DNA of 64,000 nt from Streptomyces marinisediminis (GTDB lineage Bacteria > Actinomycetota > Actinomycetes > Streptomycetales > Streptomycetaceae), in the NCBI RefSeq assembly GCF_026262575.1, contig NZ_JAPKFL010000016.1, forward strand, positions 62,001 to 126,000. Direction: 5' to 3'. Within the stretch, counting starts at the first letter, position 1, and every line of letters starts with the position of its first letter. The notes under the pieces are model-generated. The model was not told the origin of the DNA. It was given only the letters and a program-made list of their open reading frames with translations, and made no database searches. A program made the position numbers and the translations under genes. Below, piece after piece: positions 16,151-24,603 of this stretch.

Positions 16151-17089
16151 TCAGTCACGCAGCCGCAGGTGGACGCGGCCCTCCACGATCCGGGCCTCGA
16201 ACGCCGGCTGCGGGGCCGTGGCCGGGCCCTGGACGTTCCAGCCGTCGCTGAGGCGGAAGGTGCTGCCGTGCCAGGGGCACCGCACGCACCCGTCGGCGAT
16301 CTCGCCCTGCGCCAGCGGGCCGCCCAGGTGGCTGCACTGTTCGACCAGCGCGCGCACCGTCGGAGTGCCCTCGCGGTCCTCGCGCACCACCATCACCGGC
16401 ACCTCGCCCACCGTGCGCCGCACCACTTCCCCCGGGGGGAAGTCGGCGAGCTCACCGACCGGCTGCCAGCCCGAGGGCACCCGGGCCGCCAGCCCCTCGG
16501 CGTGGTTGGCGCCCACCGCCTGCCGGTAGGCCAGGTGCCCGCCGAGTGCGCCGCCGGCCCCCACCACCGTGAGCCCGGCGAACCCCAGCAGGCGGCCGAG
16601 CCCGTGCCGCCCGACGCCGCGCGCGCCCAGGGACCCCGCGTAGAGCGCCACCGCGCCGATGTTGCACACCGCGTGCACCAGGCCCACCCGCTGCTGGGGC
16701 GGCCGCAGTTCGGCCCAGTCGGCCCAGCCCGCCACCGCCGCGGGCCCGGCGCCGGCCAGCCCGAGCGCCACCAGCGCCCCGGCTCCGCGCCGTTGCCCCG
16801 GCAGCACGTCCAGCGCCGCCGCGGACAGCCACGCCCCGATGGGGAGCTGCACCATCAGCGGGTGCACCGGGTGCCCCAGCCAACGGCCGTGCAGCGCGTC
16901 CCTGGCCCGGCCGAGCGGCGCCTTTTTCACCCAGGTGCGCAGCTTCGCCGACGCACCGTCCAGCTCGGTGGCCCGCTCCAGCCGGTCCACCGCCGACATC
17001 ACCCGTCCCGGCCCGTCGGCCGACGGCAGGACGCGGCGCGCCGCCCGCCGTGCCGCGGACCCCGTGTGCCCTGTGTACTTGGTCGCCAT
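16151..17089 (-). CDS. DUF2231 membrane domain fused to a Rieske [2Fe-2S] domain
   Basis: 312 aa. Residues about 60-200 form the DUF2231 domain, with GHPVHPLMVQLPIGAW and several helices. The C-terminal third is a Rieske ferredoxin fold whose ligands are CSHLGG and, 17 residues on, CPWHGS. The fusion suggests a membrane-bound electron-transfer protein. DUF2231 contains conserved His residues that could hold haem (family inference). It is transcribed alone; the upstream gene diverges. Confidence 0.9.
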   Translation of the reverse strand: MATKYTGHTGSAARRAARRVLPSADGPGRVMSAVDRLERATELDGASAKLRTWVKKAPLGRARDALHGRWLGHPVHPLMVQLPIGAWLSAAALDVLPGQRRGAGALVALGLAGAGPAAVAGWADWAELRPPQQRVGLVHAVCNIGAVALYAGSLGARGVGRHGLGRLLGFAGLTVVGAGGALGGHLAYRQAVGANHAEGLAARVPSGWQPVGELADFPPGEVVRRTVGEVPVMVVREDREGTPTVRALVEQCSHLGGPLAQGEIADGCVRCPWHGSTFRLSDGWNVQGPATAPQPAFEARIVEGRVHLRLRD

Positions 17090-17219
17090 GGGGCGCCGGG
17101 TTCCCGTGGCGACCGGGGGGCAAACAGGCGGCCGCCGACCCGCCCCACCGGCCGCCCGCGCGCGCTATGCCATACTCGGCCGGGCTTGCCGCAGGTTCCA
17201 GGGAAGTCGGGGGATCAAC

Positions 17220-17840
17220 GTGAAGCTTCTGCTTGCCCTCCTGGCGGTCGTCGTCGTGACGGCCGTCGTCATCGCGTTGCTGCGCAGACGCCGCGCCGTG
17301 GTGCCCTCCGCGCCGGTGGCGCCGCGCGACCCGTTCGCCCCCGAGGACAGCACCGCGGGCGACCCGCGGCTGCTGAAGGCCGGGGACATGGTGGAGTACC
17401 TGGGGGAGCGGATGTTCGTACGCGGCTCCCTGCGGCTGACCGAGGGCGGCTACACCTGGTCCGAGCACTTCCTCGACACGATGGACGGCACCGACGCCGG
17501 TCGCCGCTGGCTGTCGGTCGAGGAGGACCCCACGCTGGAGGTCTACCTGTGGGCGGAGTACCAGGGCGAGGAGGAACTCACCCCCAGCCGCACTCCGCTG
17601 ACCGTCCACGGCGTCACCTACCACCGCAGCGAGCACGGCACCGCCTCCTACCGCTCGGAAGGGACCACCGGCCTGGGCGAGTCCGGCCGGGTGGAGTACG
17701 CCGACTACGACGGCCCCACCGGCCGCGCCCTCGCCTTCGAACGCTTCCTGGGCGACCAGGGCCGCGGCAGCTGGGAGGCCTCGCTCGGCGAGCGCGTGCC
17801 GGAGGGCACCCTCACCATCTACCCGGGCAGCGGCGTGTGA
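17220..17840 (+). CDS. DUF4178 protein
   Basis: 206 aa. One N-terminal membrane helix (LLLALLAVVVVTAVVIALL) then a cytoplasmic beta-rich DUF4178 domain (LKAGDMVEYLGERMFVRGS ... WLSVEEDP). GTG 17220 is the only start that keeps the membrane anchor. First gene of a five-gene operon; its stop overlaps the next start (GTGA). DUF4178 proteins recur beside DUF350 and spermidine synthase homologues. Confidence 0.88.
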   Translation: MKLLLALLAVVVVTAVVIALLRRRRAVVPSAPVAPRDPFAPEDSTAGDPRLLKAGDMVEYLGERMFVRGSLRLTEGGYTWSEHFLDTMDGTDAGRRWLSVEEDPTLEVYLWAEYQGEEELTPSRTPLTVHGVTYHRSEHGTASYRSEGTTGLGESGRVEYADYDGPTGRALAFERFLGDQGRGSWEASLGERVPEGTLTIYPGSGV

Positions 17841-18331
17841 GCGGCATAGCCCTGGCCGCCCCCTATCTCGACACCGATGCCGACCAGTTGTCCTTCACCC
17901 TCGACCTCCCCGCCCGCCCCGCGCTGGCGGTGCGCGAGGTGAGCGTGGACGGGCTTCCGGTGCGCCTGCGGCTGCTGGGCGCCTCCCACCAGGTCCTCGC
18001 CGGCCCCGTCCGCGAGACGGTGGCCTGCCTGCCCGGCACCGACGGGGGCCTCCCGCCCGAGCTGGTGCGCCGGTTCCCCCAGTGGAACTACCGCTTCAGC
18101 GCCCGCGTCCTCCACTACCCCGGGCAGCGCTTCACCGACCGCGTGCGCCGCCTGCACGCGGAGACGGCGGCGGACCCGCGCGCGCTGTGCGGCGTCTTCC
18201 CCGGCTGCCCGGACGCCGTCACCGCCCTGACGGTGCGACGGCACGGGAACGGCGTCGGCTGGCACACCTGGCACACCTACCCGCAAAGCCGCCGGATCGT
18301 CACCACGCACACCCGGCTGGAGGCCCGATGA
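17837..18331 (+). CDS. DUF2617 protein
   Basis: 164 aa, soluble, mixed alpha/beta, with no cysteine-based metal site apparent. WNYRFSARVLHYPGQRF and GVGWHTWHTYPQ are the recognisable family blocks. It overlaps DUF4178 upstream (GTGA) and DUF4247 downstream (ATGA), so the three are tightly coupled. Function unknown. Confidence 0.82.
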   Translation: MSGIALAAPYLDTDADQLSFTLDLPARPALAVREVSVDGLPVRLRLLGASHQVLAGPVRETVACLPGTDGGLPPELVRRFPQWNYRFSARVLHYPGQRFTDRVRRLHAETAADPRALCGVFPGCPDAVTALTVRRHGNGVGWHTWHTYPQSRRIVTTHTRLEAR

Positions 18332-18741
18332 AGACCGTCCGCACCGCCACCGCGACGCTGCTGGCCACCACCCTGCTCACCGGGCTCTCCGCGTGTTCCA
18401 GCGACAGCGACCGCCGGGTCGCCCCGCGCGGCTGGATCGCCCGGCACTACCAACCCAGCGACAGCGGCTACCTCGACCGCACCGACGGGCCGCGGAAGGT
18501 GGCCGACGAGATCACCGGAGAGCGCAAGGCCATCGCGCGGCGCACCAGCCGGGGCTGGGTCCTTCTGCGCTACGACGACGACATCGTCGCCATCAGCCCC
18601 AAGGGCTCCGGCAGCCGCATCGACGTCGACGACTACCGCGACGGGCACCGCCGCTGGAACACCTACATCGGCAACGCCTGGCCCGCTCCGGGCAGCGGCG
18701 GCGGAGACTTCCGCGGCGGCGGCCCCGGCTCCGGCAAGTAG
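18328..18741 (+). CDS. DUF4247 lipoprotein
   Basis: 137 aa. The signal peptide ends in the lipobox LTGLSAC (Cys23), so the mature protein should be lipid-anchored outside the membrane. The body is short and charged (KVADEITGE, RRTSRGWVLLRYDDDIVAI), ending in a Gly-rich tail. It overlaps DUF2617 by ATGA. The family occurs almost only in this operon type. Confidence 0.85.
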   Translation: MKTVRTATATLLATTLLTGLSACSSDSDRRVAPRGWIARHYQPSDSGYLDRTDGPRKVADEITGERKAIARRTSRGWVLLRYDDDIVAISPKGSGSRIDVDDYRDGHRRWNTYIGNAWPAPGSGGGDFRGGGPGSGK

Positions 18742-18795
18742 GCTCCCCCTCCCTCATCCGCACCACGCACCACGCGTCATGTCGAAAGGCTCCCC

Positions 18796-19236
18796 GTGAC
18801 CGCAGAGATCCTCGAGTCGGCGGGCACCGCCCTGCTCTACGGCCTCGTCGGCTTCGTCGTCCAGGCCATCGGCTTCATCGCCCTGGACCTCGTCACCCCC
18901 GGCAAGCTGGTCCACGTCGCCTGGACCGAGCGCAACAAGGGGGCCGCGGTCCTGCTGGCCGCCCAGACCCTGGCCATCGGACTGGTCATCGCCGACGCCA
19001 TCGCCGCGAGCGAGTCCCAGGAGGGGCTGGGCTACGGGCTGCTGAGCACCGCCGCCTACGGCCTGGCCGGGGTCGTGATGATGACGCTGGCGGGCGCCGT
19101 GGTCGGACTGCTCACCCCCGGCCGCATCGGGGAGACCGCGCTGAACGACGACGGGGGCCGCCCGCACCCCGCGGCCTGGGTGCAGGGCGCGGTGTATCTC
19201 GGCACCGCGTTCATGGTCGGCGCCGCGCTGACCTGA
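18796..19236 (+). CDS. DUF350 membrane protein
   Basis: 146 aa with four predicted helices (LLYGLVGFVVQAIGFIALD, AAVLLAAQTLAIGLVIAD, GLAGVVMMTLAGAVVGL, GAVYLGTAFMVGAAL). DUF350 is the YjfL family. GTG start at 18796, 54 nt after the DUF4247 stop. In other bacteria DUF350 is encoded with PspA-like and glutathionylspermidine-synthase-like genes, which supports a membrane/polyamine role for this operon. Confidence 0.85.
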   Translation: MTAEILESAGTALLYGLVGFVVQAIGFIALDLVTPGKLVHVAWTERNKGAAVLLAAQTLAIGLVIADAIAASESQEGLGYGLLSTAAYGLAGVVMMTLAGAVVGLLTPGRIGETALNDDGGRPHPAAWVQGAVYLGTAFMVGAALT

Positions 19237-19244
19237 CCGCCCCC

Positions 19245-20855
19245 ATGAGCACCGCCCCGCCCGCGGCTCCCCAGAGCACCGCCCCGCCCGCGGCCCCGGC
19301 GACGCGGCTGCCCCGGTTCCTGCTGCTGCTCGCGGTGTTCCTGTGCGCCGCGTGCGGCCTGGTCTACGAGCTGGCCCTGACCGCGCTGGGCAGCTACCTC
19401 CTCGGCAACTCCGTCCTGCAGACCTCCGTCGTCATCTCGGTCATGGTCTTCGCCATGGGCGTCGGCTCGCTGGCCGCCAAGCCGCTGCGCCACCGCCCCG
19501 TGGGCTCCTTCGCCGTCATCGAGGGGCTGCTGGCCCTCGTCGGCGGCCTGTCCGTCCTCACCCTCTACGTCCTGTTCGCCTGGCTGCGCGTCTACACCCC
19601 GGCGATGATCGTCATCGCCTTCGTCGTCGGCGCCCTCATCGGCGCCGAGATCCCGCTGCTGATGACCCTGCTGCAGCGCATCCGGCGGCAGGAGGCCGAC
19701 AGCGCGGTGGCCGACATGTTCGCGGTGGACTACATCGGCGCCCTGCTGGGCGGCCTGTGCTTCCCGCTGCTGCTCCTGCCGACCTTCGGTCAGCTCAAGG
19801 GCGCCCTGGTGGTCGGGGCCGTCAACGCCGTCGCGGGCGTCATCGTGGTCCTGTGGATCTTCCGCCGCCAGGTGCGCCGGGTCGTGCGCGGCGCGCTGCT
19901 GGCCGGGGTGGCCGGCGTGCTCGCCGTGCTGGGGACGGCCTACGCCTTCGCCGAGGACATCGAGGTCACCGCCCGCCAGCAGCTCTACCGGGACCCCATC
20001 GTGCGCGCCGAGAGCACCCCCTACCAGGAGATCGTCCTCACCCGCGAGGCCACCTTCACCGGAGAGCGGGACCTGCGGCTGTTCCTCAACGGCGACCTGC
20101 AGTTCTCCTCCGTGGACGAGTACCGCTACCACGAGGCGCTGGTGCACCCGGCCCTGTCCGGCGCGCGCTCCTCCGTCCTGGTGCTGGGCGGGGGCGACGC
20201 CCTGGCCGTGCGCGAGGTACTGCGCTACCGCGACGTCCGCGACGTCACCCTGGTCGACCTCGACCCGGCGATGACCCGCCTGGCCCGCTCCTTCGCCCCG
20301 CTGCGCGAACTCAACGGCGACGCGCTGGCCGACCCGCGCGTCGACGTCGTCAACGCCGACGCCTTCACCTGGCTGCGCGACGCCACGCGGACCTACGACG
20401 CGGTCGTCATCGACTTCCCCGACCCCGACACCGCGGCCCTGGCGAAGCTGTACTCGGTGGAGTTCTACCACCTGCTCTCGGGCGTGCTCGGCGACGACAG
20501 CCGCGTCGTCGTGCAGGGCGGCTCGCCCTTCTTCGCGCCCAAGACCTTCTGGTCGATCGCCGCCAGCATCGAACGGGCCGGGTACGCGGTCACCCCCTAC
20601 CAGGTCGACGTGCCCAGCTTCGGCAACTGGGGCTTCCTGGCCGCCACCCCGCGCGGGACCCCGGACGGCACCGGGCCGGGCCGGGCCCCGCTGGAGCTGT
20701 CCGCCGACGCCCCGCCCCTGCGCTTCCTGGACGCGGACGTGCTGCGCGCCGCCGCCGTCTTCCCCGTCGACCGGCGCCCGCGCGAGGTGCGCCCCAGCAC
20801 GCTGATGGACCCGGCCGTCCTGGAGTACACCCGGCACGAGTGGCAGGCCTACTGA
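19245..20855 (+). CDS. Membrane-integrated spermidine/spermine synthase homologue
   Basis: 536 aa. The N-terminal ~230 residues form about seven membrane helices; the C-terminal half is a polyamine aminopropyltransferase Rossmann domain with SSVLVLGGGDALAVRE (decarboxy-SAM pocket), DLDPAMTRLAR and VIDFPDPDTAALAKLYS (catalytic Asp region) and YQEIVLTRE (substrate region). It starts 8 nt after DUF350. Expected chemistry is aminopropyl (or related) transfer at the membrane; the substrate is not known. Last gene of the operon, converging on the aldehyde dehydrogenase with 12 bp between. Confidence 0.92.
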   Translation: MSTAPPAAPQSTAPPAAPATRLPRFLLLLAVFLCAACGLVYELALTALGSYLLGNSVLQTSVVISVMVFAMGVGSLAAKPLRHRPVGSFAVIEGLLALVGGLSVLTLYVLFAWLRVYTPAMIVIAFVVGALIGAEIPLLMTLLQRIRRQEADSAVADMFAVDYIGALLGGLCFPLLLLPTFGQLKGALVVGAVNAVAGVIVVLWIFRRQVRRVVRGALLAGVAGVLAVLGTAYAFAEDIEVTARQQLYRDPIVRAESTPYQEIVLTREATFTGERDLRLFLNGDLQFSSVDEYRYHEALVHPALSGARSSVLVLGGGDALAVREVLRYRDVRDVTLVDLDPAMTRLARSFAPLRELNGDALADPRVDVVNADAFTWLRDATRTYDAVVIDFPDPDTAALAKLYSVEFYHLLSGVLGDDSRVVVQGGSPFFAPKTFWSIAASIERAGYAVTPYQVDVPSFGNWGFLAATPRGTPDGTGPGRAPLELSADAPPLRFLDADVLRAAAVFPVDRRPREVRPSTLMDPAVLEYTRHEWQAY

Positions 20856-20867
20856 CCCGGCCGCCGG

Positions 20868-22274
20868 TCAGCCGCTGCTCTTGCGCGCGCCGTACCACAC
20901 GGTCGTCACCTCGCAGAACTCCTTGATGCCGTGCCCGGACAGCTCCCGCCCGTAGCCGGAGCGCTTGGTGCCGCCGAAGGGCATGCCGGGGTGCGAGGCC
21001 GTCATGCCGTTGAAGTACACCCCGCCGGCCCGCAGGTCGGCGATCAGCCGCTCCTGCTCGGCCGCGTCGTTCGTCCAGGCGTTGGAGCTGAGCCCGAACG
21101 GGGTGTCGTTGGCCACCGCGATCGCCTCATCCAGATCGGCCACCCGGTACAGCGTCGCCACCGGACCGAACGCCTCCTCGCGGTGGATGCGCATCGACGG
21201 GGTGATGTCGGCCAGCACCGTCGGCTCGTAGTACCACCCCCGTTCCAGGTGCGGGGGCCGGCGCCCGCCGCACAGCGTGGTGGCCCCCTGCGCGGTGGCG
21301 TCCTCGACCAGCTCCTCCAGGTCCGCGCGCCCCTGCTCGCTGGAGAGCGGCCCGACGTCGGTGCCCTCGGCCGTCGGGTCGCCCACCCGCAGGGCGGCCA
21401 TCCGCTCGGTGAAGCGGGCGGCGAACTCCTCGTAGACGTCGCTGTGCACGATGAACCGCTTGGCCGCGATGCAGGACTGGCCCGCGTTCTGCACGCGCGC
21501 GGTCACGGCGGTGCGCACCGCCTCCGACAGCTCCGCCGAGGGCATGACCACGAACGGGTCGCTCCCGCCCAGCTCCAGCACGGTCTTCATGATCTCGTCG
21601 CCCGCGATGGCGGCGACCGAGCGGCCGGCCGGCTCCGAGCCGGTCAGCGTCGCCGCCGCGACCCGCTCGTCCCGCAGCACCGACTCGATGGCCGACGAGC
21701 CCACCAGCAGCGTCTGGAAGCAGCCGGGCGGGTAGCCCGCGCGCCGGAACAGGTCGTCCAGGTACAGCGCCGTCTGCGGCACGTTGGAGGCGTGCTTGAG
21801 CAGCCCGACGTTGCCCGCCATCAGCGCCGGCGCGGCGAACCGCACCACTTGCCACAGGGGGAAGTTCCACGGCATGACCGCCAGCACCACGCCCATCGGC
21901 CGGTAGCGCACGAACGCCCGGGACGCGCCGGAGTCCTCCACGTCGAAGGCGTACGGCTCCTCGTCCGCCAGCAGGGCCTGCGCGTGGTCGGCGTACCAGC
22001 GCATCGTCTTCACGCACTTGGCGACCTCCGCCGCGGCCGCGGGCAGCGGCTTGCCCATCTCGGTGGTGATGACCCGGGCCACCTCCTCCGCGTCGCCTTC
22101 CAGCAGGTCGGCCGCCCGCCGCAGGAGCCGGGCGCGCTCGGGGAAGCCGGTCGTGCGATGGGTCTCGAAGGCCTCCGCGGCCCGGGCGAGGCGCGCCTCG
22201 ACCTCCTCGGCGTCCAGCGCCTGGAAGGTCTTGAGCGTCTCGCCGGTTGCCGGGTTCACCGTGGCGATGGCCAT
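20868..22274 (-). CDS. Succinate-semialdehyde dehydrogenase-type aldehyde dehydrogenase
   Basis: 468 aa NAD(P)-dependent aldehyde dehydrogenase. PWNFPLWQVVRFAAPA (cofactor site), LELGGSDPF (general-base Glu) and NAGQSCIAAKRF (nucleophile Cys) are all present, as is EEAFGPVA. The short N-terminus starting MAIATVNPATGE matches the YneI/SSADH subgroup. ATG 22274 is decided by GGAGG 7 nt upstream. Likely role: oxidising succinate semialdehyde from GABA or putrescine breakdown to succinate. Confidence 0.9.
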   Translation of the reverse strand: MAIATVNPATGETLKTFQALDAEEVEARLARAAEAFETHRTTGFPERARLLRRAADLLEGDAEEVARVITTEMGKPLPAAAAEVAKCVKTMRWYADHAQALLADEEPYAFDVEDSGASRAFVRYRPMGVVLAVMPWNFPLWQVVRFAAPALMAGNVGLLKHASNVPQTALYLDDLFRRAGYPPGCFQTLLVGSSAIESVLRDERVAAATLTGSEPAGRSVAAIAGDEIMKTVLELGGSDPFVVMPSAELSEAVRTAVTARVQNAGQSCIAAKRFIVHSDVYEEFAARFTERMAALRVGDPTAEGTDVGPLSSEQGRADLEELVEDATAQGATTLCGGRRPPHLERGWYYEPTVLADITPSMRIHREEAFGPVATLYRVADLDEAIAVANDTPFGLSSNAWTNDAAEQERLIADLRAGGVYFNGMTASHPGMPFGGTKRSGYGRELSGHGIKEFCEVTTVWYGARKSSG

Positions 22275-22534
22275 GTTGCAGCCTCCTTCGGGCAGTGACA
22301 CACCCCGGGACGCCCCGGGGCCCGGCGACGAGTACCCACTTCCGGCGACTATCGCGCATCGCCGCGCCCGTCGGCCGGGGCCCGCGACGGAACGGCATCC
22401 ACCCGCCACCGGACGTTCACGCTCCGGCACCACCGGGCATGTCACGCTCACCACTGACCCGTTCACGTCAAGCTCGTCGACGCCGCCCGGCACCCCGGCC
22501 ACCGCGCGCGTCGGACACCGGAAGGGACCCCCGC

Positions 22535-23425
22535 ATGCCCGTGCCGCGCACCCCACGCCGACGGCCGGCCCTCGCCACCGGAGCCGCCGCCCTCGCCACC
22601 GCGGCCCTCGCCGGCCTGGCCGCCGCCGCGCCCGCCGCCCCCGCGCCCGCCGCCCCCGCGCCCCCGGCCGCCGCCGAGCGCGCCGAGCCCGGGGGCTCCT
22701 CCGCCCTCTCCGGCTCCGCCGACTACTCCGCCGGCTCCTCCGCCGACTACTACGACTCCGCCCACGGCAAGACCGGCGCCGAGCTGAAGGCCGCCCTGCA
22801 CGCGATCGTCAGCGACCAGACCACGCTCACCTACAGCCAGGTCTGGGCCGCCCTGCGCGTCACCGACGAGGACCCGGCCAACCCCGCCAACGTCGTCCTG
22901 CTGTACTCCGGGCGCTCCCTGAGCGAGTACGACAACGGCGGCGACCGCGACGAGTGGAACCGCGAGCACGTGTGGGCCAAGTCCCACGGCGGCTTCGGCA
23001 CGGCACCGGGCCCGGGCACCGACGTCCACCACCTGCGTCCCACCGCCGTGCCCGTCAACGGCATCCGCGGCAACAAGGACTTCGACCACGGCGGTGCTCC
23101 CGTCGCGGGCGCGCCGGGCAACCTCACCGACGCCGACTCCTTCGAGCCGCGCGACGCGGTCAAGGGCGACGTCGCCCGCATGCTGTTCTACATGGCCGTC
23201 CGCTACGAGGGCGGCGACGGCTTCGCCGACCTGGAGCTCAACGACTCGACGGCCAACGGCTCCAGCCCCTACCAGGGGCGCCTGTCCGTGCTCAGGCAGT
23301 GGCACGACCAGGACCCGCCCGACGCCTTCGAGAAGCGCCGCAACGACCTCATCCACCAGCGGTTCCAGCACAACCGCAACCCCTTCGTCGACCACCCCGA
23401 ATGGGTCGCCCACATCTGGCCGTGA
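22535..23425 (+). CDS. Secreted endonuclease I family nuclease
   Basis: 296 aa. A signal peptide with an Arg-rich start (RTPRRRPALATGAAALATAA) and a long Ala/Pro linker leads to an EndA/NucM-type His-Me finger nuclease domain. The metal and catalytic motif is WNREHVWAKSHGG, with DVHHLRPT about 12 residues on. Extracellular, non-specific DNA/RNA degradation for nutrient scavenging is the usual role. ATG 22535 follows GGAAGGG. Confidence 0.92.
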   Translation: MPVPRTPRRRPALATGAAALATAALAGLAAAAPAAPAPAAPAPPAAAERAEPGGSSALSGSADYSAGSSADYYDSAHGKTGAELKAALHAIVSDQTTLTYSQVWAALRVTDEDPANPANVVLLYSGRSLSEYDNGGDRDEWNREHVWAKSHGGFGTAPGPGTDVHHLRPTAVPVNGIRGNKDFDHGGAPVAGAPGNLTDADSFEPRDAVKGDVARMLFYMAVRYEGGDGFADLELNDSTANGSSPYQGRLSVLRQWHDQDPPDAFEKRRNDLIHQRFQHNRNPFVDHPEWVAHIWP

Positions 23426-23470
23426 CGATCCCCCCGATTCGGCCTCCCGCCACGGGGTACCCCGTCCGCC

Positions 23471-24598
23471 GTGAACGAGGACGCGGCACCGGGAGGGCAC
23501 ACCATTGGAGTGGAGGAGGAGTTCCTCCTCGTCGACGCGGCCACCGCCCGGCCGGCGCCGGGCGCTGCGGCCGTGCTCGCGCGGGCCGGGGCGGGTGAGC
23601 CCGACGCCGACGGTGCGGGGCTGAAGGGAGAGCTCTTCCTCACCCAGGTGGAGTCGGCCAGCCCCGTGTGCACCGGCCTGGCCGAGCTGGCCGACCGGCT
23701 CGCCGCCGCCCGGGCGCGGCTCGCCGCGGCGTCCCGGGCCGAGGGCCTGCGCCTGGTCCCCTCCGCCAGCCCCGTCCTGACCGACGGCAGCCCCCGACTG
23801 GCCCCGGGGCCGCGCCTGGCCGCCATCGTCGAGCGCTACGGCGACGTCCTCGCCGACTACCAGGTGTGCGGCTGCCACGTGCACGTCGGCGTCCCCGACC
23901 GGGACACCGCGGTCGCCGTCGTGCGCCGCCTGCACCCCTGGCTGCCCACCCTGCTGGCCCTGTCGGCGAACTCGCCCTACCACGCGGGGCGGGACAGCGG
24001 GTACGCCAGTTGGCGCATGGTCGAGCAGTCCCGGCTGCCCGGCTCCGGCGTCGCCCCGCCCTTCGCCGACGCCGCCGAACACGACGCGGCCGTGCGGGCC
24101 CTGGTCGACGCGGGCGCGCTCATCGACGCCCGCATGAGCTTCTGGCTCGCCCGGCCCTCCGGCTGGCTGCCCACCGTGGAGTTCCGGGTCGCGGACACCG
24201 CCGCCACCACGGACGAAGCCGTCCTCCAGGCCGCCCTGTGCCGCGCCCTGGTGCGCCGGGCCCTCGGCGACATCGCCGCCGGCCGCCCCGAGCCGCCCCA
24301 CGACGCGCAGCTCGCGGCCGCGGCCGTCTGGGCGGCCGCCCGGCACGGCCTGAGCGGTCCCGGCGTCGACCTGCGCACCGGGCGACCGGCCCCGGCCACC
24401 GCACTGCTGGACGACCTGCTGGACCATCTCGCACCGGCCCTGGAGGACACCGGCGACGCCCCCACCGTGCACCGCCTGCTGCGCTCCGTCACCCGGCACG
24501 GCACCGGTGCCGCACGCCAGCGCCGCGCCCACGCCGACGGCGGCCCCAGCGCCGTCGTGCGGTACCTGGCCGGCCAGACCGAAGCGCGACTGGAGTGA
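23471..24598 (+). CDS. YbdK-type carboxylate-amine ligase (GCS2 family)
   Basis: 375 aa, of typical length. GVEEEFLLVD at residues 13-22 is the ATP/Mg2+ motif of the glutamate-cysteine ligase 2 family; CGCHVHVGVPD and NSPYHAGRDSGYASWR are further signatures, and EFRVADT is near the C-terminal third. Family members show weak gamma-glutamylcysteine synthetase activity, but the true substrate is unknown. GTG start at 23471. It sits 5 nt before a haem-oxygenase-like gene, forming a two-gene operon. Confidence 0.9.
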   Translation: MNEDAAPGGHTIGVEEEFLLVDAATARPAPGAAAVLARAGAGEPDADGAGLKGELFLTQVESASPVCTGLAELADRLAAARARLAAASRAEGLRLVPSASPVLTDGSPRLAPGPRLAAIVERYGDVLADYQVCGCHVHVGVPDRDTAVAVVRRLHPWLPTLLALSANSPYHAGRDSGYASWRMVEQSRLPGSGVAPPFADAAEHDAAVRALVDAGALIDARMSFWLARPSGWLPTVEFRVADTAATTDEAVLQAALCRALVRRALGDIAAGRPEPPHDAQLAAAAVWAAARHGLSGPGVDLRTGRPAPATALLDDLLDHLAPALEDTGDAPTVHRLLRSVTRHGTGAARQRRAHADGGPSAVVRYLAGQTEARLE

Positions 24599-24603
24599 TC
24601 CCC

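Noticed and set aside
14999..18331. Open frame of 1110 codons spanning several genes on the plus strand
   Set aside because: Only its last 164 codons, from GTG 17837, are coding (DUF2617); the rest overlaps well-supported genes on both strands.
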